The position numbers and the translations under genes were made by a program. The notes under the pieces are model-generated. The model made no database searches and was not told the DNA's origin. It saw only the letters and a program-made list of their open reading frames with translations. Shown here piece by piece: positions 1 through 6,285 of a stretch of 8,758 bases of DNA (positions are counted from its first letter, which is position 1; each line of letters begins with the position of its first letter). This DNA comes from Phenylobacterium sp. CCH9-H3. Its GTDB lineage: Bacteria; Pseudomonadota; Alphaproteobacteria; Caulobacterales; Caulobacteraceae. Location of the stretch: NCBI RefSeq assembly GCF_001557235.1, contig NZ_LSJI01000010.1, forward strand, positions 1-8,758, given 5' to 3'.

Positions 1-1
1 G

Positions 2-250
2 GTCACCATCGCCTATGAGCCGATCGAGAGCCTGAATTGGCCGGGTGGGACGAAGCCGTTCGGCGTCGCCAAGTCGTCGCTCCTCGCCGGCGTGGCGCCC
101 GGCGACAAGGTCCGCTTCCGTCTCGAGAGCCAGCAGATCGCCGATCTCAGGCCGTTCTCGCCGCGGATGGTCGCGGGACCTAAGGTCCGAGCCCCTGACG
201 TCGCCGATCCAAGCCCATCGGCCAACGTCGTCCCGCGGCCTCGGCCATGA
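2..250 (+). CDS. CusF-fold periplasmic metal-binding domain protein (C-terminal part; 5' end outside window)
   Basis: The reading frame is open from base 2 to a TGA at 248-250, giving 82 residues of a C-terminus. Residues about 1-52 match the CusF fold (small beta-barrel, Cu(I)/Ag(I) chaperone): the stretch PIESLNWP, then TKPF, then the GDKVRFRLE strand align with E. coli CusF PIAAVNWP, TMRF and GDKVAF. The fold occurs alone or as the C-terminal domain of CusB/SilB-type RND efflux adaptors; which applies cannot be told from a fragment. The tryptophan of the CusF site is kept (W13 of the fragment), but the known ligands are not: the His position is Tyr, and the two Met positions are Gly and Lys. 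A proline-rich tail of about 25 residues follows. Its stop overlaps an ATG (ATGA at 247-250), and two small + strand genes follow closely, so it probably heads or sits in an operon. Confidence 0.72.
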   Translation, partial: VTIAYEPIESLNWPGGTKPFGVAKSSLLAGVAPGDKVRFRLESQQIADLRPFSPRMVAGPKVRAPDVADPSPSANVVPRPRP

Positions 251-312
251 CCGTTCACGACAGCGGGCCGCGCGACCCGACCGCCCCCAATCGTTTGGCA
301 ACAGAGATGCGA

Positions 313-537
313 ATGAACCACCTACGATGCAAGCCGCTCCAGGCCGCCTGCCTTCTGGCCGTCGCCCTGGCGCTCAGCGCCTGCGGAAAGATGGGCCCCG
401 CAAGTCGACCCGGCCCGATGTGGGGCGCTCCCGGCGAAAGTCCAAGCCCGATGCCGAAGCCGTCGCCGGGTATGGAGACGATTGACGCCCGCGATCGCGA
501 CCAACGCCAGGCGACGCCGCCGGAACCGCGATCGTGA
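313..537 (+). CDS. Small lipoprotein, Pro/Met-containing (74 aa)
   Basis: The predicted product has a positively charged N-terminus, a hydrophobic core (residues 9-21) and a lipobox LSAC with the lipidated cysteine at residue 24, so it should be exported and anchored to a membrane as a lipoprotein. The mature part begins CGKMGP and is about 50 residues, rich in Pro, Gly and Met (five Met, several in PM or GM pairs), ending in a charged tail; it looks disordered. The CGxxGP start after the lipobox resembles the LptM/YifL family of tiny outer-membrane lipoproteins, but the rest is too short and low-complexity to assign. The ATG at 313 is chosen because it puts the lipobox at the normal distance; a weak AGAG lies 5-8 bases upstream. 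An ATG at 307 is nearly as good. The ATG at 247 overlaps the previous stop but would put the cysteine at residue 46. It sits between a CusF-type gene and a membrane microprotein. Confidence 0.62.
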   Translation: MNHLRCKPLQAACLLAVALALSACGKMGPASRPGPMWGAPGESPSPMPKPSPGMETIDARDRDQRQATPPEPRS

Positions 538-544
538 CGTTCGG

Positions 545-697
545 ATGGCGGAGGCCGCAGGTGGTGCCCGCTCGCGGTCAACAGGGCGACAATTGAAACA
601 CCTCAGGCACCTGAACCCCTGGATCCGGCTCGCGATCCTACCGGCCGCGGCGCTTGTCTTTGTGCTCCTGCTCAAGTTGTTCGGCTCAGCGTCATAG
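545..697 (+). CDS. Hypothetical single-pass membrane microprotein (50 aa)
   Basis: A short frame from ATG 545 to TAG 695-697 encodes a basic N-terminal half (several Arg, Lys and His) followed by one hydrophobic segment, residues about 28-46 (PWIRLAILPAAALVFVLLL), and a short tail. The positive-inside rule suggests the N-terminus lies in the cytoplasm. No family is recognised. The frame is also open upstream to a TTG at 482, overlapping the lipoprotein gene, and a second TTG lies at 594; the ATG 8 bases after the lipoprotein stop is the most economical start, though no convincing Shine-Dalgarno precedes it. It is placed as the last gene of the + strand group and runs into the 3' end of the convergent ORF on the other strand (26-bp overlap). 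Confidence is limited because evidence beyond the transmembrane segment and the tight packing is lacking. Confidence 0.45.
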   Translation: MAEAAGGARSRSTGRQLKHLRHLNPWIRLAILPAAALVFVLLLKLFGSAS

Positions 698-857
698 GCC
701 GCCAGATGTCGTCCGCCCGGGCGCGGCTGTCGCTGGCGGCGCCCAGAAGTGCGGCGAGCCAAGCCAAGGGCAGGCCGCTCGCAACGAGCGCCAGCGCGGC
801 GCCGATGAACCCGAACATGAACGCGGGGGCGTACGCCGCCCGCAAAACCCTAAGCAT
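672..857 (-). pseudogene. N-terminal stub of a sterol-desaturase/fatty-acid-hydroxylase-family protein (61 aa)
   Basis: The minus-strand frame from ATG 857 to a TGA at 672-674 encodes about 35 residues of membrane protein, beginning MLRVLRAAYAPAF and followed by two hydrophobic runs separated by a short polar turn (FGFIGAALALV, then LAWLAALLGAA). This arrangement, an AYAP motif then GFIGAA then PLAWL, resembles the N-terminus of bacterial sterol-desaturase-family proteins, which normally run to 250 residues or more and carry several His-box motifs. Here the similarity stops near residue 41 and about 20 unrelated polar residues lead to the stop. No His boxes are present, so any enzyme activity is lost. 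A good Shine-Dalgarno (GAGGGAG, rc of 863-869) lies 5 bases before the ATG but sits inside a hairpin. It lies 156 bp downstream of the FTR1-type gene on the same strand. It could instead be an intact two-helix microprotein; the family call is from memory. Confidence 0.42.
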
Positions 858-860
858 GAA

Positions 861-891
861 AGCTCCCTCGACCTGTAGCAGGGAGGAAGCT
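861..891 (-). promoter_or_regulatory. Hairpin covering the Shine-Dalgarno of the 857-672 ORF
   Basis: Read on the minus strand, AGCTTCCTCCCTG, loop CTA, then CAGG-TC-GAGGGAGCT folds into a 13-bp stem (one G-T pair) broken by a 2-nt bulge, with a 3-nt loop. The descending arm contains the GAGGGAG ribosome binding site, and the ATG follows 3 bases after the stem. It lies in the leader between the FTR1-type gene and the small ORF. Only three T follow, so it is a poor intrinsic terminator. It may repress translation, protect the 3' end of the upstream mRNA, or both. Confidence 0.5.
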
Positions 892-1013
892 ACGCGATCA
901 CCCGAGGCCCGGCTTGAACGTGGCGGCTGGCTAAGGCGGGCTCCGATCAGCCGCTCCATTCAAGTCGCGGGTCTGAGGACTCGGCCGCCAGCCCTGCTCC
1001 TTGCGCTCGATCA

Positions 1014-2963
1014 TCAAGGATCGACCCGCAGGCGGGCCGCGGCCTGGGCGCGCCGGCCCGCCGCCCAGAACCCAACCACGACCGCCGTCAGCGTCAGGAG
1101 CTGGGCCACGAGCCCTTCCCACGTCGGGAACACGCCGAGCACCTCGATGCGGGGCAGGGCGGCCAGGGGTCGCACGTCCAGCATCCCCGCCTCCTGCAGC
1201 CCCGCGACGCCCTTGCCGGCGAGTACCACGGCCAGCACGGCGATGAGGATCGAGCTATAGGAGAAGAACTGCGCGATGGGCAGGCGCTTGCTGTAGCTCA
1301 GGAGCGCCCAAGCGATCACCGCCAGACAGACAACTGCCAGCCCCGCGCCCGACACCATCGCGAGCTGGCCTCCCTGGCTCCAGAGGGCGGCGAAGAAGAG
1401 GATGGTCTCGAAGACCTCCCGGTAGACAACGATGAAGGCCAGCAGGAACAGGAACCAGGCGGAGCGCTTGGAGAGCGCCGCCGACAGCTTGTCGCGGATG
1501 TAGGCCTGCCAGGCGCCGGCCTGCGCCTTCCCATGCATCCAGACACCCACCGAGATCAGCACGACCGCCGAGACCAGGGAGCCGAACCCCTCGGTGAGTT
1601 CACGGCTCGCCCCACTGATGGAGATGAGGTAGGTCGCGGCCGCCCAGGTGAGCCCGCCCGCCACGAGGGCGGTGATCCAGCCGCCATGGACATAGGCAAG
1701 CACGTCCTGGCGTTCGGCCTTGCGCAGGAAGGCGATCATCGCGATCACGATCAGCAGCGCCTCGACGCCTTCCCGCAATAGGATGGTGAAGGCGCCCAGG
1801 AAGCTCGAAGCGGCGCTGGCCCGCTCCGGCGCGAGCGCGCGAGCGGCGTCGTCGAACAAGGCCTCGAGCCCACGGACCTGCACCGCCACCTCGGCCGGCG
1901 GCGCCCCGCGGTTAAGGCTCGCCCGCAGCGCGCCCATTGCGCCCTCGACCCTGGCCATCAGCGCCCCGTCACGCGCGCGCAGCAGGGGTTCGACGGGCTC
2001 GAACCCGTCGAGATAGGCCGACAGCGCCAGCTCCTCGGCCTGCTTGCGGTCGCCCGCCTGGTAGGCCGCAAGGCTCTGGGCGAGCTTGCGGCGGGCGACG
2101 TCCAGACCGCCAGCCGACTTCGTCGCCACAGCCTCCGGATGACGGCGCAGATAGGCCATCAGCTGGGTCGCCTGCGGCTCGCCCACGCGGGTGGCGAGCG
2201 CCGCGGGCGTGGTCTGGGTCAGCACCTGCAGATCGGGCACGACCCCTCGCATCTTCGGCCCGGCTCGCCAAGCCTGCTCGCCGCCACGCTCGGCCTCTCG
2301 CGAATAGGCGAGGCTCCCCACATGGTAGGCGAGGGCCCAGCGGTCTTCGGACGGCAGGTGGGCGAAGCTCGCCATCGCCGTGCCGTCGAGCCCCTGGCCG
2401 ATCACCTGGTAGAGGCCGAACAGACTCCGCTCCTTGGCGCGCGCCACGTCGGTGAAGGCGATCGGCGGCGGCTCCAGCCCTTTGGCGTTCGGACCGTCGC
2501 CTTTGCCGGCTGCGCCGTGGCAGGACGCGCACTGCTCGGCATAGAGGGCCGCCCCCCGGGCGAGGTCCGGCGCCTGCTGCGGCGCCAGCGGCACGGGGTA
2601 AGCCTTGAGCAGATCGGTCGCGAGGCCCCGCGCCTGTCGCGCCACCTCCGCTGGCTCCGCGCGCTGATCCACCGACGCTATAAGTGCGTTGGCCTCCGTA
2701 AGGAGCTGCGGCTTAGCCGAACTTGCCGGCAGGGCGCTGATGCGGCTGCGCACGGAGGCGGAGAATTCCCGCATCTCCGCATACTCGGCCTCGCTGATGA
2801 TGCGGCCCTTGGAGACGGCGCCGGGGTAATCCACGGCGATATAGTCCAGTAGGCGCCAAGCCACCTCCGCCGAGGGGGTGGCGTCTTGGGCTCGGGCAGC
2901 CTGGGGAAGATGCGCGACCGCCACGAGGGCGACCGCAAGGAAGAGGCGAGCGAGCGCCGGCAT
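1014..2963 (-). CDS. pbrT: Cytochrome c-FTR1 fusion permease, PbrT-like (Pb/Fe uptake family)
   Basis: The 649-aa protein combines three parts. Residues 1-25 are a Sec signal peptide (cleavage near ARA|QD). Residues about 130-225 are a class I cytochrome c domain with one haem site CASCH (C145, C148, H149) and a likely axial Met197 in GTAMASF; a helical region follows to about 385. Residues about 387-635 form a seven-helix FTR1/EfeU permease with the two hallmark REXXE motifs, REGVE (397-401) and REVFE (515-519), whose Glu residues bind the metal in FTR1 proteins. This order and length match PbrT, the Pb(II) uptake protein of Cupriavidus metallidurans; iron permeases of this kind also exist, so the substrate is inferred from the MerR-type promoter upstream. 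ATG 2963 is preferred over the upstream TTG 2999 because it starts the signal peptide, has AGGA 7 bases upstream (rc of 2971-2974), and the TTG lies at the predicted transcription start. Confidence 0.88.
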   Translation of the reverse strand: MPALARLFLAVALVAVAHLPQAARAQDATPSAEVAWRLLDYIAVDYPGAVSKGRIISEAEYAEMREFSASVRSRISALPASSAKPQLLTEANALIASVDQRAEPAEVARQARGLATDLLKAYPVPLAPQQAPDLARGAALYAEQCASCHGAAGKGDGPNAKGLEPPPIAFTDVARAKERSLFGLYQVIGQGLDGTAMASFAHLPSEDRWALAYHVGSLAYSREAERGGEQAWRAGPKMRGVVPDLQVLTQTTPAALATRVGEPQATQLMAYLRRHPEAVATKSAGGLDVARRKLAQSLAAYQAGDRKQAEELALSAYLDGFEPVEPLLRARDGALMARVEGAMGALRASLNRGAPPAEVAVQVRGLEALFDDAARALAPERASAASSFLGAFTILLREGVEALLIVIAMIAFLRKAERQDVLAYVHGGWITALVAGGLTWAAATYLISISGASRELTEGFGSLVSAVVLISVGVWMHGKAQAGAWQAYIRDKLSAALSKRSAWFLFLLAFIVVYREVFETILFFAALWSQGGQLAMVSGAGLAVVCLAVIAWALLSYSKRLPIAQFFSYSSILIAVLAVVLAGKGVAGLQEAGMLDVRPLAALPRIEVLGVFPTWEGLVAQLLTLTAVVVGFWAAGRRAQAAARLRVDP

Positions 2964-3003
2964 CGAAGCATCCTGAGTGCGACTGAGAATAGGTCTCAAC
3001 AGC

Positions 3004-3034
3004 AGGATACATGCTCAAGTCGCTAGAGGATCAA
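3004..3034 (-). promoter_or_regulatory. MerR-type promoter/operator for the PbrT-like gene
   Basis: On the minus strand a -35 element TTGATC (rc of 3029-3034) and a -10 element TATCCT (rc of 3004-3009) are separated by exactly 19 bp. That over-long spacer is the hallmark of promoters activated by MerR-family regulators, which twist the DNA to realign the elements. The spacer holds an imperfect dyad CTCTAGC-G-ACTTGAG (5 of 7 arm positions match). The predicted transcript starts near 2997, leaving a leader of about 35 nt. The half-site resembles those of PbrR/CadR/ZntR-type metal sensors. Confidence 0.75.
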
Positions 3035-3076
3035 GAGGCGCCTCCGCGAGCCTGCGAAAAAACGCACCGCAACGGC

Positions 3077-3107
3077 TTGATCCTCTAGCCGCTAGAGCAA
3101 GTAGGGT
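3077..3107 (+). promoter_or_regulatory. MerR-type promoter/operator for the HMA-CDF operon
   Basis: A -35 element TTGATC (3077-3082) and a -10 element TAGGGT (3102-3107) are separated by 19 bp. The spacer is filled by a perfect dyad, CTCTAGC-C-GCTAGAG (3083-3097), in the position where MerR-family activators bind. Similarity to the CTCTA...CTAGAG pattern of PbrR/CadR-type operators suggests a Pb/Cd/Zn-responsive regulator. Transcription should start near 3114, only about 15 nt before the ATG at 3129, with the AGGAG Shine-Dalgarno at 3117-3121 inside that short leader. No MerR gene is present in the window. Confidence 0.82.
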
Positions 3108-3128
3108 GCCCAGGTCAGGAGAATTCGC

Positions 3129-4001
3129 ATGTCGAGTACGACAGCCGCCGCAGGGACGCTCCGCTACCGGGTCACCGGCATGGATTGTTCGAGCTGCGCC
3201 GAAAAGATTCAGTCCGCCGTGGCCAAGCTGCCGGGTGTGGAAGAGGCGCGTGTCTCCATCGCCTCGTCGATGATGACCTTGAAGGTCGACGATGCGGCGA
3301 GACGCACGCCAGCGGTGGAAGCGACGGTGACGGAGCTCGGCTACCACCTCGATCGCGAAGGAAGTTCGGCGACGTCCGACGACGATGAGCTTCCGAAGGA
3401 CCTCAGCCACATCACGCCGGCCTACCGGCGGGCGCTTTGGATCGTGGTGCTGATCAACGTCGGCTACGGCTTGGTGGAGATCGTCGCGGGCTTTGTCGCC
3501 CGCTCCCAGGCGCTGAAGGCCGACGCCCTCGATTTCATGGGCGACGGGCTGATCACGTTCCTCGGTCTGCTGGCGATCGGCTGGTCGCTCGTCTGGCGCG
3601 CGCGCTCGGCGTTGATCCAAGGTCTGTTCCTGGCGGCGCTCGGCGTGGGGGTGCTTCTGAACACCGCTTACCGCGTCCTGGTGCTAAACCAGCCCGAAGC
3701 CGAGCTCATGGGCGTGTTCGGGATCATCGCGCTGGTGGCCAACGTCGCGGCGGCGCTCATCCTGATTCCCCATCGCGCCGGCGACGCCAATGTCCGCGCC
3801 GTCTGGCTCTTCTCCCGCAACGACGCCCTGGGCAACCTCGCCGTCGTGATCGCCGCGGGCCTGGTGTTCTGGACCAAGACCGCCTGGCCCGATCTCGTCG
3901 TGGCGGTGATCATTTCGGGGCTCTTCCTCCAGTCTTCCTGGTCGATCATTCGCGACGCCCGCACGGACCTGCGGGAGGCGCGGTCGCTGGGCGCCGCGTG
4001 A
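3129..4001 (+). CDS. HMA-domain cation diffusion facilitator (CDF) metal transporter
   Basis: The 290-aa protein has an N-terminal heavy-metal-associated domain (residues about 10-76) with the metal-binding motif GMDCSSC (C20, C23), a short acidic linker (DDDE, 84-87), and a CDF-type membrane domain of about six helices (residues 100-280). In the second helix the DxxxD metal motif is present (D135-F-M-G-D139, with D132 nearby). In the fifth helix the conserved Asp is present (D232 in SRND) but the partner four residues earlier, usually His, Asp or Cys, is Phe228. The C-terminal cytoplasmic domain of ordinary CDF proteins is absent, as in the short CDF subfamily seen in metal clusters. The likely role is export of a soft divalent ion such as Pb, Cd or Zn, the HMA domain capturing it in the cytoplasm. 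ATG 3129 has AGGAG 7 bases upstream and a MerR-type promoter directly before it. It is the first gene of a three-gene + strand unit. Confidence 0.87.
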   Translation: MSSTTAAAGTLRYRVTGMDCSSCAEKIQSAVAKLPGVEEARVSIASSMMTLKVDDAARRTPAVEATVTELGYHLDREGSSATSDDDELPKDLSHITPAYRRALWIVVLINVGYGLVEIVAGFVARSQALKADALDFMGDGLITFLGLLAIGWSLVWRARSALIQGLFLAALGVGVLLNTAYRVLVLNQPEAELMGVFGIIALVANVAAALILIPHRAGDANVRAVWLFSRNDALGNLAVVIAAGLVFWTKTAWPDLVVAVIISGLFLQSSWSIIRDARTDLREARSLGAA

Positions 4002-4008
4002 ACTTCGG

Positions 4009-6285
4009 ATGAGACGGCTTCCACCTCCAGCACGGGGCTTGGCGCCAGGCGGCCCGCCACCTCAGGTCCTGGCCGACTTGCAGCAGGCGGTCGCGCACGC
4101 GAACGCGGGCCGCTGGGCCGAGGCTGAGCAACACGCCCGAAAGGTTCTTGCGGCGAGGCCGCTGGATCCGTCGGCGCTGAACGTCCTCGGCACGGTCGCC
4201 ATGAACACCGGGCGGCCGGAGGATGCGATCGCATGGTTTCAACAGGCCGCCGGCGGCCAGCCGAAGAACCCGTTCATCCAGTTCAATCTTGGCGAAGCCC
4301 ATCGTCGACAGCAGGCGTACGAGAAGGCGGCGAAGTTCTTCCGACAAGCGGCGGCTCTGAAACCTGACTTCGCGGAGGCCTATGCCTCGGGTGGCGACGC
4401 CTATCGTTTGATGGGCCAGAGGGCGGACGCTGAGCGCTGTTACCGCATGGCCCTGCAACGGGCGCCCGCAATGCTGACCGCGCTCAATGGTCTCGGTCTC
4501 TTGCGCCTGCAGCGCGGCGACGCCGCCGCGGCCGCGGAGCGCTTCGAAGCCGGCTGCAAAGCGGCGCCAGCCGGCCACCCCCTGCGTCCGATCCTGCTGG
4601 CGAACCTCGGCCTGGCGCGGCTGCAACTCGGTCACGGACCGGAAGGGCTGGCTCTGCTCGCCCAGGCCGTGGAGGCCGCGCCCGGGGACGCCGAGGCCTG
4701 GCGGCGACTGGCCGGCGCGCTCCGTCACACACGCGTGGCGCCCGCGACGCCGGGCTTCCGAAACATCCTGCTGCAGCTGTTCGACCGGCCCGACGTCAAT
4801 CCCCGCCACCTGGCGACGGCGGCCATCGCCGCGCTGCGGCAGGATCCGCAGATCGATCGCCTCCTGGAGGTGATCGCCCGGGCCCCCGGCGAGCTGGTGC
4901 AGACGCTGGAGCGCGAGGCGGCGACCGCCTCCCGGCTGATCCAGGATCCGCTGTTTCAAACCTTGCTCGCCTCCGCCCCGGTGCCCGACGTGGCCATTGA
5001 ACTGACGCTCGTCCAGCTGCGGGCCGACCTTCTGGACCTAACTGACGGGGCGGCCGAAGCCCTTGAAGAGGAGCTCGGCATTGCGATCGCGCTGGCCCGG
5101 CAGGCGTTCCTCAATGAATACGTCCTATTCGCCGCGTCGGCCGAGCAGGCCCGTGTAGCCAACCTGATCACCGCCCTCGATCGTGACGATATCGGAGGGC
5201 AGGGCGGCGATCTCACCAAGATCGCGATCGTCGCCGCCTATCGCCCGTTGGCCACAACGCCGCTCGCTGCGCGTCTCCGGAGCGCCGCCCTGCCGGCGCT
5301 CGCCGAACTCCTTCGCGAGCAGCTCAGCGAGCCGGCGGAGGAAGCCGAACTGCGCGCCCAGCTGCAGGTTCTCAAACCGCCCACCGACGCCATCTCGCGC
5401 GCTGTCCAGCAACAGTACGAGCAGAGCCCTTACCCGCGCTGGACCCGCTGCAGCCTCGGCGACCCACTGCCCTTTCGAAGGGCGATCCAGAGCGCGTTAC
5501 CGGACCTTTCGGCCGGCGAGATTCCCGATCTTGACCACCCCCGCGTGCTGATCGCCGGCTGCGGCACGGGCCTCGAGACCCTGCGCGTGGCGACCACCTA
5601 TCGCGGCGCCTCGATCCTGGCGATCGATCTTAGCGCCGCCAGTCTTGGCTACGCCATGCGTAAGGCCCGCGCTTATGGGCTCACCGAGGTGGAACACCTG
5701 CAGGCCGACATCCTGGACCTGCCGACGATGGAGGAGCGGTTTGACCTGATCGACAGCTTCGGCGTGCTGCATCACATGGCCGATCCGGCGCAGGGACTCC
5801 GGGTCCTTGCGGGCCTCCTGAGGCCGGACGGCCTTCTCTTCGTCGGCCTCTACAGCGAGATCGGCCGACGCGCAGTCGTCGAAGCGCGCGCCCACATCGC
5901 GCGCGCCGGTTACCGAGACGATCCGGACGGCATACGGGCGCTGCGCCGCTCGCTGATGCTCGATGGAACGCCCTCTGCCTTGGACGGCGTGATGAGCCCG
6001 GCATCGGACTTCTGGACCCTTTCGGACTGTCGCGACCTCCTGTTCCACGTGAACGAGCACCGCTTCACCCTGCCGCAGATCGGGGAGATGATGAGCACAG
6101 CCGGCCTTGAGTTCCTGGGCGTGCAATTCGGCCACCCGGCCGACCGGACGCGCTATCTGGCGCAGAACGCCCGCTCCGGCGCGCTGCGTGACCTTCACGC
6201 CCTGCACCGCCATGAGCGCGAGCACCCGGAGATCTTCGGGGACACCTACCGGCTCTGGGCCCGTCCAAGGAGGCCATCCCGGTGA
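4009..6285 (+). CDS. TPR-repeat class I SAM-dependent methyltransferase fusion
   Basis: The 758-aa soluble protein starts with about six tetratricopeptide repeats (residues about 20-243), continues with an alpha-helical linker (244-460), and ends in a Rossmann-fold methyltransferase. The conserved QQYEQSPYPRW (468-478) marks the start of the catalytic part in this TPR-methyltransferase family. The SAM-binding motif I is VLIAGCGTG (513-521), the acidic residue of motif II is D540 (AIDLS), and motif IV/post-I region is FDLIDSFGVLHHM (578-590). No signal peptide or membrane segment is seen. TPRs suggest a protein or peptide partner; the methyl acceptor is unknown. The ATG lies 7 bp after the CDF stop with no clear Shine-Dalgarno, so translation may be coupled to the CDF gene; no better start occurs before the first TPR. 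The next gene overlaps its stop. Placement downstream of a MerR promoter hints at metal-induced expression, but members of this family also occur away from metal genes. Confidence 0.8.
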   Translation: MRRLPPPARGLAPGGPPPQVLADLQQAVAHANAGRWAEAEQHARKVLAARPLDPSALNVLGTVAMNTGRPEDAIAWFQQAAGGQPKNPFIQFNLGEAHRRQQAYEKAAKFFRQAAALKPDFAEAYASGGDAYRLMGQRADAERCYRMALQRAPAMLTALNGLGLLRLQRGDAAAAAERFEAGCKAAPAGHPLRPILLANLGLARLQLGHGPEGLALLAQAVEAAPGDAEAWRRLAGALRHTRVAPATPGFRNILLQLFDRPDVNPRHLATAAIAALRQDPQIDRLLEVIARAPGELVQTLEREAATASRLIQDPLFQTLLASAPVPDVAIELTLVQLRADLLDLTDGAAEALEEELGIAIALARQAFLNEYVLFAASAEQARVANLITALDRDDIGGQGGDLTKIAIVAAYRPLATTPLAARLRSAALPALAELLREQLSEPAEEAELRAQLQVLKPPTDAISRAVQQQYEQSPYPRWTRCSLGDPLPFRRAIQSALPDLSAGEIPDLDHPRVLIAGCGTGLETLRVATTYRGASILAIDLSAASLGYAMRKARAYGLTEVEHLQADILDLPTMEERFDLIDSFGVLHHMADPAQGLRVLAGLLRPDGLLFVGLYSEIGRRAVVEARAHIARAGYRDDPDGIRALRRSLMLDGTPSALDGVMSPASDFWTLSDCRDLLFHVNEHRFTLPQIGEMMSTAGLEFLGVQFGHPADRTRYLAQNARSGALRDLHALHRHEREHPEIFGDTYRLWARPRRPSR
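6267..6273 (+). promoter_or_regulatory. Strong ribosome binding site deciding the GTG start of the MAPEG gene
   Basis: AAGGAGG at 6267-6273 is a near-perfect Shine-Dalgarno, 8 bases before the GTG at 6282. It lies within the end of the methyltransferase coding sequence and fixes the GTGA start/stop overlap as the real start. Confidence 0.85.

Larger units (their letters stand above)
3001..3110. repeat. Inverted duplication forming the divergent promoter
   Basis: The stretch 3001-3035 read on the minus strand and 3076-3110 read on the plus strand agree at about 27 of 35 positions. The outermost 14 bases of the pair facing the centre, GCTAGAGGATCAAG (3022-3035) and CTTGATCCTCTAGC (3076-3089), are an exact inverted repeat. 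The arms contain the whole -35, dyad and -10 of each promoter. The 40-bp middle (3036-3075) has a small palindrome AGGCGCCT and an A6 tract flanked by TGCG and CGCA (3053-3066). Confidence 0.85.

Noticed and set aside
247..312. ATG 247 as start of the lipoprotein, overlapping the previous stop
   Set aside because: It would place the lipobox cysteine at residue 46 behind a polar region, unlike a normal lipoprotein signal peptide; it may still help translational coupling.
2139..2852. Plus-strand open frame of 237 codons opposite the permease gene
   Set aside because: It is the antisense of the cytochrome c and linker part of the permease and has no protein-like features.
2964..2999. TTG 2999 as the start of the permease, adding 12 residues
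   Set aside because: It falls at the predicted transcription start, lacks a Shine-Dalgarno, and would put a polar extension before the signal peptide.
3117..3131. GAATTC next to AGGAG and ATG, looking like a cloning junction
   Set aside because: The MerR promoter, native codon use and flanking genes are continuous across it; a single 6-base site is expected by chance.
3946..4959. Minus-strand open frame of 337 codons opposite the CDF and methyltransferase genes
   Set aside because: It spans two genes on the other strand, lacks recognisable domains and a ribosome binding site, and is low-complexity; the TPR gene explains the sequence.
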